A DNA stretch of 64,000 nt. Source: Myotis daubentonii (taxonomy: Eukaryota > Chordata > Mammalia > Chiroptera > Vespertilionidae). Numbering within the stretch: the stretch's first letter is position 1; every line of letters starts with the position of its first letter. Positions 36,204 to 48,754 of the stretch are shown here, piece after piece. Both the position numbers and the translations under genes were made by a program. The notes beneath the pieces were generated by a model. It was not told the origin of the DNA, searched no databases, and saw nothing but the letters and a program-made list of their open reading frames with translations. Location of the stretch: positions 54,465,205 through 54,529,204 of the forward strand of contig NC_081846.1 of NCBI RefSeq assembly GCF_963259705.1, in the 5' to 3' direction.

Positions 36204-36416
36204 CAGGGGTGGGCAAACTTTTTGACTCGAGGGCCACAATGGGTTCTTAAACTGGACTGGAGGGCCGGAACAAAAGCATGGATGGAGTGTTTGTGTGAAC
36301 TAATATAAATTCAAAGTAAGCATCATTACATAAAAGGTTACGGTCTTTTTTTCAATAGTTTTATTCATTTCAAACGGGCCGGATCCGGCCCGCGGGCCAT
36401 AGTTTACCCACAGCTG
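36204..36416 (+). mobile_element. hAT-type non-autonomous element (CAGGGGTGGGCAAAC family)
   Basis: The left end CAGGGGTGGGCAAACTTTTT is mirrored by a GGCCATAGTTTACCCACAGCTG right end. The inner CGGGCCGGATCCGGCCCGCG motif is typical of hAT elements of this group. The 8-bp flanks do not match clearly (CATCCTTG and CTTTAGAG), so the duplication has decayed or an end is misplaced. Confidence 0.75.
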
Positions 36417-37083
36417 CTTTAGAGTAACTTTCTGACTTTCTGCTTCTCTATCCCACTGTTCAGAGAGTTACAAATTGCCCTAAAGCTAATCTCTAAAGTT
36501 TCAAGTCTAAATGATTCTTGTTTGAGCCTCCATTAGGTGGCTCATTAATCAAGGAAATAAATGAAAGTCCCTTCTCTGCTCTCATTTTAAATCTAAAATT
36601 TTAAAAAAACATGGATGTTTCTCTGTTATTCTATATCCACTTGGTTAAAAGTTGGACAATTACATCTTTCTATTGAGAAAATTTTGAATCTAATTGGAAA
36701 AGGGGAGGTTTAGGAAGAGAGATACTTTGACTATGTATGGACCTCCCACAATGCAATATGCTCTTCTCACCATATAACATGGCCCATGCCCCATTGATAT
36801 CTTAGTGTAATCCTAATGTCTTAGATGTGGAAACATAATATAACATGATATATATGTGCCCATGTAAGTGACAATATTTAAATTTTGGAATACAAATGAC
36901 AGTATTATTTATTTGATAATACTATAAAAATTGCTGAATATTAATCAATATAGAAATACTAAAAGCAAAGTTACTGTGAGTGTTATCTCATAAAGAGTTC
37001 TACTAGAGCAGGTTTAGGTTCTCATGAAGCCCTTTTTTCACTTTCTGTCTTCTCCCGGATTTCTTCAATAAAATGTTACTCAT

Positions 37084-37993
37084 TGTAGTGGATGGAATAG
37101 TGTCCTCTCAATATATATGTCCACCTGAACCTTAGAATGTGACCCTATCTTATATAATAAAAGCTTAATATGAAAATTGTCCCCTCGATCTAGAGTTTGA
37201 CTGGGAGTTCGACCACTCACTAAGACGTGTGCTGACCACCAGGGGGGCAGCATGGAAAATGGAGGGTGTCGGCAGCAGACAGCAGTGGAGGCACTGCTGC
37301 CCCAGTGGGCCCCAATGAGAGTGGGACCATGGTGGAATGGTGGAGCAGGTGAGTGGGCAGCACCAGGCCAAGGCGGGTAACAAGTGGGGCCCCATCGCCC
37401 CAGCAATTGCCCCACAGATGGCGACCAGCAGCGGCGGTGGAGAGTGGGGCCGCTATGGGAGCCCAATGACTCAGGTAGAGGGTGGTGCATGGGGGTCTGG
37501 GGGTCCAGGTGCTGCCCAGGGCCCAGAGGTCAGCTGAGACCTGCCCTGCCCCGCTGCCAGACACTTGTGCTTCAATCACTGGCCAGGCCTAGGGACCACA
37601 CCTGTGCAAAAATTTCATGCACCAGGCCTCTAGTTTGAAATTAGGGTCTTTGCAGATGTAATTAAGGTAAGAATCTCAACATAAGGTCATCCTGGATTAG
37701 ACTGGCTCTAAATCCAATGAGTGTCTTTATAAGAGACAGAATAGTAGATGACACACAGAGAGAAGGCCATGTGAAGATGGAGGCAAAGACTGGAATTTCA
37801 CTGCCACAATCTGTGAAATACCATGAGCTACCAGAAGCAAGAAAGATATGGAAAGATCTCCTTCAAAGCCTTCAGTGAGTGTGGCCCTGCTGATACCTTG
37901 ACTTTAGACTTCTGGCCCCAGAATATATGAGAAAATACATTACTCTTATTTTAATCACCTAGTTTGTGTAATTTTTTATGGCAGCCATGGAAA
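37084..37993 (+). mobile_element. MLT1-like MaLR LTR, split by a Helitron
   Basis: The left piece ends CCTTAGAATGTGACCCTA and the right piece resumes AATTAGGGTCTTTGCAGATG, through GGTCATCCTGGATTAG, GTGTCTTTATAAGAGACAG and TAGACTTCTGGCCCCAGAA, ending GTATTTTTATGGCAGCC-like. Joined, it is a standard MLT1 LTR of about 420 bp. Antisense to SLC4A10. Confidence 0.8.
37148..37633 (+). mobile_element. Helitron (Helibat type), nested in an LTR
   Basis: 5' TCTTATATAATAAAAGCT, 3' hairpin GTGCAAAAATTTCATGCAC and terminal CTAG (37630-37633). Flanks are A (37147) and T (37634). 486 bp. The insertion is younger than the MLT1-like LTR. Confidence 0.94.
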
Positions 37994-38597
37994 CAATATA
38001 CTTAATAAGTTGTTCTTTTTTTTCTGAACCTGATTTTAATAAAAAAAAGAACACAACAATTGATATAAAACATAATTAGAACAGGTGTAATAGAATAATT
38101 TCTATCAAACCCCAAATACAAGTTTAAATCTTCAGATTTTGTAAGGCTAGTAAAAGTTATAGCCAATGTTAATTTGCTCTTTTTTAAAGTATCCAAAGCC
38201 ATAAATTCAGTAAATACATCATTAAATTATTTAGACAAGATTCTAATTTTGTATAGTCCCATTTGTTATTTACTACTGAATTTTGAATTTATACCCCTTC
38301 AGTGATCTTTCGCATCTGTTCTTTTTTAATAAGAAGAACAATAAAATAATAAAAATAGATTTCCATAAAGTGTTGGGGGATACAAGAACCCAGTTAAACA
38401 ATGTTTCATCTTGTGTTCTTGTTTTTATGATCTTACATTTTTGAGATATACACTTCTTTGTGAAGCTGATGAAAGTTTTTTTCAGTCCAAAAAAATCTAG
38501 ATACAAATTTTTTACAGAGAAAAGTGTATATGCTGTATCAGAGGGATCACAGGCCCCTTGAAATCCATCTATAGTTCTAATGGTTCAAACACTCCCA

Positions 38598-39027
38598 TGT
38601 GGGAAACTGTTTATTGCCTTCACTATCTGATAAGCATAGACAGAGAACTCCCCGAAACCCCCAGAAGGCTGGGTGCCTTTGAAGCCCTAGCAAAGCTCAG
38701 AGCTAGGCGCCACCTCTGTTTGTCCAGACAGTGGTAGCTGAAACTACTCCCCCATTTATTATTATGTAAATCCTTGCTGATGGGCTAGTGTGCTTGTTAC
38801 TAGGGGGTCACCTGCCTAAGGGCTATGCTATGGGTGCATCCCAGATCAATAAAAGCTTGGTGAGGCCTGAGCACGGGAGGAAGTCCCTCTCCTTGAGTTG
38901 GACTTGCTGCCTGGTCCCCCAATATTGCAAAATTATCTCGTGTCTTTTTCTCTCATTTGCTGTGCGGCTCCTCTTTCAGATACCGAACCCTACTCCACGC
39001 AGAACGTGGAGGGAGTCACACTGGACA
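38598..39027 (+). mobile_element. Solo LTR of an endogenous retrovirus, intact ends
   Basis: It begins TGTGGGAAACTG and ends CACTGGACA, with a 6-bp duplication CTCCCA at 38592-38597 and 39028-39033. Polyadenylation signal AATAAA at 38848-38853, followed by a GTGTCTTTTTCTCTCA-type GT/T-rich region. There is no internal viral sequence, so this is the product of recombination between two LTRs. A 6-bp duplication and TG...CA ends fit a class II-like (betaretroviral) element, though class is not certain. It lies antisense to SLC4A10. Confidence 0.82.
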
Positions 39028-39210
39028 CTCCCAGATTAAGAAAAACTATATACAGGCCATTGTAAAGAAAGTTTATAGATGTTGCATGGTTTTTATTGTC
39101 ATGTATACTATTCAGATAAACTGTCATTGGTTTTTCTTGAGACCTTAAAATTATTTTGCCCATTCCCTATGTTTCATGCAACTCTGAACATACTAACAGC
39201 CAAAGAAGTG

Positions 39211-39282
39211 TACTCTTCAAATGGGTGAATTGTGTACCATGTGACTTTTATCTCAATTAAGTTGTTAACATTTTTTTAAAAA
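39211..39282 (+). mobile_element. L1 3'-end fragment
   Basis: ATGGGTGAATTGTGTACCAT then CTCAATTAAGTTGTTA, a typical L1M tail. Confidence 0.6.
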
Positions 39283-39614
39283 TTACTTTGCCCAAAGCAA
39301 GATTTGCAATGATAGTAATAATGCTGCTTGCTCTGATAACACATATAATGTAAGGAGAATATTACTAATATATTCTAAATGTCACTAAATAACAAATTAT
39401 TTTTAGAATATGAAGTTTTAAAGCATTATATTTATGTGTGTGAACTTACTACCCCTTTTAAGAGAACTTCTCCAAAGGAAATTTTACAGTGAAAACATAG
39501 AAGAAGGGGGAGTCAATACAGAGAAATCTAAGTCACAGTAAATTGTCATGATACAGGAACCCCAAAAGTTACTAGCTGTGGCCAAAAATGTTCCCAATGA
39601 ACTTGAATAAATAC

Positions 39615-39702
39615 CTCATCTGTCATTAGGGTTGCAATTGATCTGCCAATCTCATGGTACTGTTGACCCTTTCCCAGAGGTCCCAGCAGAATGAACAGAA
39701 AT
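39615..39702 (-). CDS. SLC4A10: SLC4A10 exon, N-terminal domain
   Basis: Exon of 88 bases with acceptor TTAATTACAG/ATTTCTG and a rather weak donor GATGAG/GTATTT. The first base finishes the Arg codon split with the previous exon. The rest encodes [20 protein letters not shown] then [17 protein letters not shown] is a conserved hydrophobic core strand of the SLC4 cytoplasmic domain, not a membrane helix. The exon ends exactly on a codon, so the next exon starts in phase 0. Confidence 0.97.
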
Positions 39703-40044
39703 CTGTAATTAAGAAGAAAATAAAACAAATGTTTTATAGTAGAAATATAAAAGTTATTTTAGTAGTACAGAATCACTCATCTCAAAGGAATTACTGAATA
39801 TAGAAATTTCCATGTAAAGTACTCTGTATTTTTTCACAGTTCATTATTATGTTGAAACATTTTATAATGCTTGTCTCTTACTTATGCTTAAGATTCTTAA
39901 GCATTGGGAATCTGTGGTTATTTTTATTTCAGTGTTTCCCCCATTTTGTTACTGGTAGGGCCTACACAGTTGTTAGTGAGAATTTTGAGGATTCTATAAT
40001 TCTTAAGGTGACGAAAGGAAAATCTGATTAAAACGTTATGAATT

Positions 40045-40260
40045 GGCCCAGCAGGCGTGGCTCAGTGGTTGAGCACTGACCTATGAACCAGGAGGTCATG
40101 GTCTGATACCCAGTCAGGGCACATGCCCAGGTTGCAGGCTTAATCCCCAGTGTGGGGAGTGCAGGAGGCAGCTGATCAATGATTCTCTCTCATCATTGAT
40201 GTTTTTATCTTTCTCTTTCTCTCCTATCCTCTCTGAAATCAATAAAAATATATTTTTAAA
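40045..40260 (+). mobile_element. Ves SINE
   Basis: GGCCCAGCAGGCGTGGCTCA head, box B GGTCTGATACCC (diverged) and a TC-rich tail. Imperfect duplication TTATGAATT/TTCTGAATT. Confidence 0.9.
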
Positions 40261-42685
40261 AATTCTGAATTGTAAAAAAATTCACTAATGAGCAAATTGT
40301 AGAACTAGATAGAAGGGGGAAAGGTAATATAGTTGTATAAACAAATAAAGAACATATGGTAAAAAAAAAAAAAAACATTAGGTACATGTAAAATGTGCAT
40401 CAAATAGAAAAAAAAAAGCTATCAAAGACCAGTTAGGCAGAAAAAGTGGGGCATTAAAGATATTAATTTCAATGCTGGAGGAATAAAAATACCAGTTGAA
40501 CTGTGATATTCCATATAAATAGGCAAACTCATGATCACAACTGGAGTTTTTTAAAGAAATCAATACATGCTCTAACTTTGCAGGATGGTCAATGCTATAG
40601 GGAAAAGGTCAGTGCTGCAGGGAAATTGTGAAAACTTTTAAATGCCCTATATTCTGCAATATTACTCTACAGTATTCATTTGTTAAATGATTTATGCTCT
40701 TTAATATGAAGGTCCAATGGCTTTGTGAAGTATACGAAAATGGGTACTATAATTCTACCCTTCATTTACTTATAAACATTAGCAATCATACATGTTTTTA
40801 CATGAGGCATATGTTACACAGTCCTATATGGTCTGACATTAAGTTTTTGTTTCAGTTGAAACCGAGTCCAAGTCAATATCTACCATACAGAAATGTCTAC
40901 TATACATTTAAAACAGGAATAGTTTAATGTGGTAGCAGAAGCTTTATCAACTAGAATGCTTTTAAGAAATTTCTTAACCTGTGGACATGTTGCTATTTTT
41001 CAGGTTTCCATTTCATGGGCTATTTATAAATTCCTAAAAGATTATTTTCTGACATTTTTACTGTGATGCTGGTATAGTCATGGTGTCTTAAGAAAGGATA
41101 ATTAGGACCTTCGATGGCTTTCTTTATTCTATTTGTCTAACTACTCTTCTACTTTTCACCTTTCCTAGCTAGTCAAGTTTTGTAACCTCTCCCTTTACAG
41201 TGGCTCTACCATGCCCCTAATTTTTCCTCCATTGTTCTCTACACATATTTTGCTATGTCAGTATGAAATGAGGTCACCTAAATCTTGACAGTTTTCAAAG
41301 TGAGGGTACATAACCCCATTATGTCTTTACTCCTGGGAATTTTTCTTTGCTTTCATTTGAAAGACAAGAACTCTCATGGGCATAAACAGCCATCATTTAC
41401 TCAGAGTTCATCAGACACTATTTTAAATGGTGGAACAAGAATGCATCGCTTGGAAGACTAATAAAGAATGTTAAACTACTAAAATAACACTTCTGCATTT
41501 ACTAAGTTTGACATCTTAAATGTAAATCCCAAATTACCAGAAATTCTGAATGGGTTACAGAACAGCTGTGTAGAAACATTGGCCTTAATTATATAGTCAT
41601 ATACCACTTTAATAGCCTCAGTTCATCGTCCTCCTTTTTAAATAATAGTAGGTATGTACAAAAGTCTCAATAGCCCTCCAAAAGGATGAACTTCTTTCCA
41701 TGACCTGAATGGTAACCAGGTTCCTTCCTTAAACCAGATTCAGGCACAGGTACTCAAACACTGAATCCCATTCCAGCTACTTGAGCTCTTCCAAAATGAG
41801 GTCTCTCCTAACTAAACTGTCCCATATTTGGGGATGTCTTAGCCATAATCAAAACACAGAGTGATGTAACCTAATGCAAAGGCCAACGGTTCACAGAGGA
41901 AATGTTCTACAAACCCAGATGCCACAGCATCTGTGCCTTACGTCATCTTAACCTGGCCGAGGCATTCAATGCTTGGAAGAGAAGGCATACTACAGTATCT
42001 GAAACAGAGCATTACATCATCAGCCCCAGTCATTTGAAGGATGGGGCCGCAGAGAGATATGAAAATAGGATCAGAGTGAAAGGCTGTCTTCATATGGAAA
42101 TTACATTTGATGGAGGAAAAGGGAAGAAAACAAAGTCCCTGGGTGAATTGTTAGGAACCTAATGTGCTAAAGTCAACTATTTTTTTCTGCATATTTTTGC
42201 CTATGGATAGTCTTATATCCATAAAATATAGATATATTATAAACAATTATCATTCAGTTTATACTATCCCTAAATTGTTAGTTTTATGCATGGTTCAAAG
42301 AGAAACAAGTTCATATAATCATATTAAATTTGTGCTTTTGATTTTGATTCAACCACTGATGCTTCTACCAATGATTCTCAGGCTCTATGTATGGGAAGTA
42401 CACTGTGCCTAAGATTAAAACATACAGTACATTAAATACAGCAGGGGCTATCCTAATTATGCCACTTACATGTACTTTAAAGGCCTCCTGATCAAGCATT
42501 AACCAAGCTTGAAAACTGATTTTTTTTTTTTTTAGTTTGACCATACTCATATATACAGGATCCTTAATAGCCCAAGAAAGGATTTATATAGTGGTATAGA
42601 TCAGGGTATTTAGAGAAGAGGAACATGCCTAAAAGAAAACATAAAAGTTTGAGAGGAAGGAGGAAAGAACAGAATAATTTTTAAA

Positions 42686-42903
42686 AATATTTTTTTATTT
42701 ATTTCAGAGAGAAAGGGAGAGGGAGAGAGAGAGAAAGATCAATGATGAGAGACCATCATTGATTGGCTGTCTCCTGCACACACCCTACTGGGAATCGAGC
42801 CTGCAACCCGGGCATGTGGCCTTGACTGGAATTGACCTGGGACTCTTCAGACTGCAGGCCAATGCTCTATCCATGGAGCCAAACCAGCTAGGCTAGGGCA
42901 AAA
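42686..42903 (-). mobile_element. Ves SINE with 18-bp duplication
   Basis: Minus-strand GCCCTAGCCTAGCTGGTTTG head, body, A/T tail. Flanked by AACAGAATAATTTTTAAA at 42668-42685 and 42904-42921, a perfect match. Confidence 0.96.
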
Positions 42904-43079
42904 ACAGAATAATTTTTAAAGGACTTTTCCCCCTTTTCCACAAGCAAGAAGAAACAACAGTTTTGTGGATTCGTTTCTAGAAAAAAAACCCTCAGAGTAA
43001 ATTATATTTACTTTTTGTTTTTTACCCCACAAAAAAAATGGTTTCAGAAAAATGCAAAAGATGCTGTTATACTTTTCAC

Positions 43080-43237
43080 CTGCTTGGGATCGGGACTTCA
43101 GCCAGTCCTTGAAGCAATACAGCTGGAGAAAGCCTGACGAAAGCAACCACAGTTCGATCCAGAAACTCCAGCTCCCCAACTAGGATGTTTGAGGCCTCAG
43201 CCCCTGGAGGGATCTTTTTCATAAAATGGAGATCAAC
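43080..43237 (-). CDS. SLC4A10: SLC4A10 exon, N-terminal domain core
   Basis: Exon of 158 bases with acceptor TGCTTGCAG/GTTGAT and donor AGCAG/GTGAAA. It opens in phase 0 and ends two bases into an Arg codon. It encodes 52 residues from VDLHFMKKIPPGAEASNILV through GELEFLDRTVVAFVRLSPAV to LLQGLAEVPIPS. This is the highly conserved core of the SLC4 cytoplasmic domain (Band 3 cytoplasmic domain family), which in relatives forms the dimeric domain that regulates transport. Ser stands before the junction Arg where I recall Thr in human. A Ves SINE lies in the intron about 160 bases downstream of the donor. Confidence 0.97.
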
Positions 43238-45538
43238 CTGCAAGCATCACAGAGCAAAATAAGATAAATCAAAATGGGGAAAATTTGCTAAATTACATCC
43301 TAGCACAGTGCCTCACATATTGTAATTCATCAATAAATAGTGTATCATTTGAATAAATATAGCTTATATAGGTATATAGTTTAAGCACATTTTTAAATAG
43401 TTAAAGGTCTGTTGCCCTTTAGAAATAACTTTTTTTCTTACTGTGTATTTTTCTAACTTGTCATCAATAAACTGAATATTCAAGTTTCTCTATTCAATAT
43501 CCTTAAGAGAAACTTCTTCAATATCAGCAATCTTGAAATATTCAGGGAGAAAAGAGCATGTGCTCAATTAAATTAATATGTTTGAGTCGTGATTTAATTC
43601 ACATTTTCCAATAGATTTAAATATTTTTAGGTTGCATCATCTAAATTTTGTGCATAATACATTTTAATTAACACTCAAAATATGCCTATGTCAAAAGAAA
43701 TATAAACATGTTTCTCCTTACAGTGTTAATTATGACTTTAGTCTTCGCCTTTATTCTATATCCTTCACATTCTATACTTAGCCTGATCATTCTTTAATTT
43801 TAATTTCTCATCAGAGAATTTAGATATGGCAGAGTAAAAAAAAACACACAAGAATATAAATATTAACATTTGGGTGGCTGAAGAGCCATAGTTGAACTTC
43901 TGATATGAGATGTCTGTGATTGAAATGAATGCACACAACACAAAAGTGATCATTAACAAGAAGAAATGCTTAAAAGGTGAAGTCTGAGAAATGATTGTAA
44001 ACTGTTTGTAAACTGTTCTTAAGAGTAAATGTTCATTTTTATACGCAGGGGCTCAACAAAAACCAAGCAGTGATTTTAAAGTCGATTTTGCAAGGCCTAT
44101 TTCTTGTTTCTAATTCATTTGAGTTGCTTTTTATGGAAATCACTTTATATGGAGAATAAGATTTTTTATCTGTCTAGTAATTGGTTTTATGCTCTGTGTC
44201 AATTAAATGGAGGCCAAAGATCAAAGTGGGACTATCCAAGAGAGAGAAAAGAGTTCTGGCAAATATAGGGGAGGCAGAGATTTTTTTTTTTAAGGGGCAA
44301 GACAGTTCTTTTGCAAGTTTAATGATATGAGAATAGCTTTGCCACGAAGTTTAAAATGAAAAATATTAGAACTTTTAGGAGTACCTTAGAGAGTCGATAG
44401 CCAGACTTTAGTGACTACATTACATATGTTGCTTTCTGAAATCAAGACCTCAGCATAGCTATATAGAAAGTTTATAACTACTTCATTTATCAGTAAAACA
44501 AAGGTAACATAAAACTCATTATATGGAGTATATACTTTATCCTAAGGATTAAATATAAAAATAATCCCCAGTGCTCCACTAAAATTATCAACTAGAACCA
44601 ATGTTCTACTTTAAAGAAAAAATAATTTAATAAAGCAAAAGTGTGTATAAAATTATAGCAAATATTAAAAATTCTAAAGTTTTAACCTATAAATATGTTT
44701 CCAAATAAACTCATAAACCATATACATTGGGATATTATATGGTAAATATTTTATTTTACAGAAGCTAACCTTTTAATTTATAGGCAGGAAATTATTTATT
44801 TACCTTATTATTAGAAAGTTGAATTTCATGAAAAGTATTATCATATTTTTGTATGTCTATCTAGGAGATTGCATACATTGAAAACGCTTTCAATTACTAA
44901 TGCTCTATAATTTCACTATAAAGCATAAATTCTAAGGGAATAAAAGATTACCTATACACTATTAACCCAAAGTCTTTCATAGCCTAAAAGAGTAAACAAT
45001 TAAGTTCCCCCTCCCAATGGAAATAACAACTATACAACGTTAATACACTAGAACAAAATTTAAAATAAAAAAATAGCTTTTTAAGAAATTCTGTGATTGA
45101 TAAACAATATGGGTAATATTGATAATACCTGTCATAACTTCAATGAAAAGTCTAAATTCCAACTGAAAAACTTTTGATCAGCTCATTTGTTGTCTGAAAA
45201 ATGCCATAGTCTTAACTATTGAAGTCTGTGCCTCAGGCAGGTGGGAATTATACAAATAACTGCTTTAAGATGCAATTTAATTGAATCAAGAAGTGCATAG
45301 TATGCTAAAATAGCTTAATTATATAAAAGGAAATATATGGTCCTTACACAAGATTTTATTTTTGCATTACATAATACCTAATATATTAGTTGATACCTGT
45401 AACTTAGGAAGAACATTAAATATACAGACTTTTATTTCAGAATTAACAAATTTATTTCTTGATTTAAAACATAATAAGTTATAGTTAAATTATATATCTG
45501 GAGTAGCCATTACATTATACTCATTACATTATATTATT

Positions 45539-45690
45539 CTTTATTTAAATGTTTTTATTGACTTTAGAGAGAGAGGATGGGAGAGAGATAAACATCCATG
45601 TGACAGAGAAACATTGATCAGTTCCCTCCCAGACACACCCCAACCTGGGATTGAACCCACAACTTGGGTATGAGCCATACCGGCCAGGGC
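45539..45690 (-). mobile_element. Ves SINE, internally deleted
   Basis: Minus-strand GGCCCTGGCCGGTATGGCTC head and ACAACTTGGGTATGAGCC block; shortened to 152 bp. Perfect 12-bp duplication CATTATATTATT at 45527-45538 and 45691-45702. Confidence 0.92.
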
Positions 45691-46694
45691 CATTATATTA
45701 TTTTTAAAAAAAATTTTAAATTTATTTTAATCTCTATTTTTTAAAGTATTTAATATGTCCCTGTTTTTCCCCCATTGGTTCTTTATAGCCCCATCCCCAC
45801 CCCCCATTATATTATTCTTAAAGTAGTTATACTAGTATATTTGAGGGAGTATTAGATTTATAATTTCTAATTATTATTCTATTGCAATTATACATTATAC
45901 TATTTTGGGGGGCACCCCTATATTTTTGTATTTGTGTTAATATACTATCATTCATTCAAAAACCTCATTTTGGCAATATAACTAACTACATAACTACTAT
46001 AACAAAAGGTCACATTTAAGGACCACAATTTAACCTGTAATAAAATTACAACTGTCTAAAACACCTCTGAGAAAGGAACTAGATTAAATACATCTCTAAG
46101 ACAATCCTCAAGTTGACTAAAAACACTTGGAGTGAACATTTAAAAATCCTGGATTTTCAGTTCTTCTGAATAGGATCTTAAAGAAATCAAGGCTTTCTTC
46201 TCTTATGAATCAGGATTTACACCCTGTTTTTAAGTTCTCCAGACCTTTGTGCGAAGAAGAGATAGACGCTTCATTCTGGGCATTTGGTGCATAAGCTGTA
46301 GGTGAGAAACAGCGATATTTCTAAGGAACAAGGTTAGACAGATCATGGTGGAACTGGAAGTGTGGTCAAGCTACACACTGATATGTGAAGGAAATACAGA
46401 TGGGACTTTAGGGGAAAGTTTAAGTCTTAAGTGCATTACATGAAGTACAATAAAAGCAACAGGGATTCTCTTGGGGGAAATGGCACTGTGACACTAAACA
46501 ACCAGAGATCTTGAGCAGCTCTCTTAGTCTCTCTGGGATACAGCTTTCTCACCTTCTAAATGAGAAGATTTCTGAGTTTTCTTGGAATTCAAGGATTTAA
46601 TCATCTAACTCTTTATATTATGTTTCACATACTAAAGATAGATGCAGAAGAAAGTTATTTCTCTAGAAAATAATGTGAATGTTTTCTTGAGTCA

Positions 46695-47710
46695 TCTATA
46701 TATATAAAAGCCTAAGCAACCAGCCAAACATTCAACCATCTGACCGGTAGCTATGATGCGCACTGACCACCAAGGGGCAGACGCTCAACGCAGGAGCTGC
46801 CGAGCTGTGATGACTTGGCAGCTGCAGTTCTCAGGTGATGCACCCAGAACCAGAGAGGAGGGAGTCTGATTCTGGGGTGCGTCACCCAAGAACTGCACTT
46901 TCACAATCTGGGACCCCTCGGGGGATGTTGGATAGCCAATTTCAGCCCAATACCCACAGGCCAGGCCAAGGGACCCCACCAGTGCATGAATCCATGCACT
47001 GGGCCTCTAGCCTATTGGCTCCCCACTTTGGGTCTGGCTCCCCACCAGACCTCTAGCCCATTGCAGAGGTCGTGGTCCAGCCCATACAGACACTTTTCAA
47101 TTCAATTAGCTAAATGATGAGGCATGCAGGACCTACTGGCACCCGCACTGGCCCATCCAGTTAATAATGATTTTCAGTAGAGGCAGATAATTTTCTGCTA
47201 CCACTCTCGGCTGGGAAACCAGCCGCAGCTTCCCTCCTTCCAGGAGGGGCAGTAATGCCAACAGGCAACCTCCTCCAGAGAGGGAAGGAGGTGAAGGAGC
47301 AGCTCAGGTAGGAAGAAGGAGGTTCCCGCTGCTACAGGACTCTACCTGGGTGGAAGGGTCTGGATGGGAGCCTGACATTGAGCAGGGTCCTGCCCTAGGC
47401 CGACTAGATTCCAGGCTAAGTAAATCCTGTTTGCTAAATACTTGCATTTTGCAGCTAAATGCCCCCAAGTCGTCAGTTACCACCAAACTTAGGGTAAAGT
47501 GAGATGAAAGAAGCGAGACAGATACAGAGAGAGTCACATAATATTGGGAGAAGAGAGGAGGGAGCCCGATTCTGGGGTGTGTTACCTGAGAACTGCCCTC
47601 TCACAATCCCGGACTCCTCAGGGAATGTTGGAGAGCCAGTTTTGGCCCGATCCCCACAGACCAGGCTGAGGGACCCCACCGGTGCATGAATCTGTGCACC
47701 AGGCCTCTAG
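46695..47710 (+). mobile_element. Helitron (Helibat type), chimeric with two 3' ends
   Basis: 5' TCTATATATATAAAAGCC after A. A first complete 3' end (hairpin GTGCATGAATCCATGCAC, CTAG) lies at 46982-47010 but is followed by C. After about 480 bp of unrelated sequence, a second similar 3' block starts near 47553 and ends with the hairpin GTGCATGAATCTGTGCAC and CTAG at 47710, followed by T. The outer pair fits one 1016-bp insertion between A and T that bypassed its first terminator. Confidence 0.8.
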
Positions 47711-48074
47711 TTTGAAATAAAAGAAATGCCACCAACATTTGGGAAATACTAAAATATCCACCCTCTACATGTCAATATAATAAATGGAAACATAGAGTGT
47801 TTTGACACATCTGCTTTTTAAAATATTATAGGAAGCAACAACCTGACAACTTAGATTATATTCAAAAACATCCCTTAAATTAGGAAGTTTGATGGGCCTA
47901 TCCATTGGAAGGGTTAAAAAATGTAGATTGAATAGATAGAATATAGGATCAAGTCACATGAAATGAATAAAGACTTTTTTACCCTTAATACCTCAAAATT
48001 CTACTGGGGTTTGGAATCTACATATTAAAATTGAAAATATTTAAATGGACAATGCCTGCTATATTCCCAGCACT

Positions 48075-48260
48075 CTGCCAGGCTCTCTCTATATTATTTT
48101 ATTTTTACATTATTATACATAGTATTCTTATTCTTATTTTACAAGCAAGAAAGCTGAAGTTCAGAGAACTCCTTTAAGATCAGATAGTTTATAAACACTA
48201 GAGTTAGGATTCCAGATCTCACGCTCTTTGTAAAAAGCCATGTTCTTTCCAAGGTGTCAT
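48075..48260 (-). repeat. MIR fragment
   Basis: TTATTTTACAAGCAAGAAAG, AGTTCAGAGAACTCC and TCCAGATCTCACGCTCTTTG are MIR core-like blocks. Diverged. Confidence 0.5.
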
Positions 48261-48711
48261 GCTGGGGATGAGAGACTAAGGAATATAGAAGGTGAGCACT
48301 GAATAGAGGGCTCTAGAAACTTAACTTGCCTATTAAAAGATGAAATGGACAAGTGATTGGAAATATAATAAGAAGAAAAAGATTGAAGGACAGAACATCT
48401 ATTTTTCACTCTCCTGTAGTTCTAATTGTTTGGGGGGACCTGAGGATAAGACTAGTCTCCACTTGACAAAACTCATTTTTTTTCAAATGTGAAGCATTTT
48501 CAAGGCTGCCAAAGATAGGTCAGACAACTAAAAGCAATATGGTATGGAAATATAAAACTCAGCTTGAAAGAATTATATCCTTTTAGAAAAGTTAAAAGAT
48601 AATTTAGTTGAAAGGATAAAATTGATTATTATTATTTGTGAGAATGTTAAATATGCCCATGTTGTACTGTTAAGGCCTGCATAAATAAATAAGCAATTTC
48701 TTATGTCAGTG

Positions 48712-48752
48712 CTTTATTTATTTATTTATTTAATTTATTTATTTATTTTATT
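48712..48752. repeat. (TTTA)n microsatellite
   Basis: About nine TTTA units with one interruption, at the A/T-rich end of the neighbouring SINE. Confidence 0.9.
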
Positions 48753-48754
48753 CC

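Larger units (their letters stand above)
33779..39614 (-). other. SLC4A10: SLC4A10 intron (5.8 kb)
   Basis: Holds a CA microsatellite, an L1 tail, a hAT element, an MLT1-like LTR carrying a Helitron, and a solo LTR. From 33790 to 34850 it is unique-looking. Confidence 0.8.
39703..43079 (-). other. SLC4A10: SLC4A10 intron (3.4 kb)
   Basis: Two Ves SINEs. The rest, 40270-42660, is AT-rich sequence with short chance reading frames and nothing I recognise. Confidence 0.8.

Noticed and set aside
37080..37638. Overlapping open frames up to 136 codons on both strands
   Set aside because: They fall in the Helitron nested in the MLT1-like LTR. Low-complexity GC-rich sequence keeps several frames open at once.
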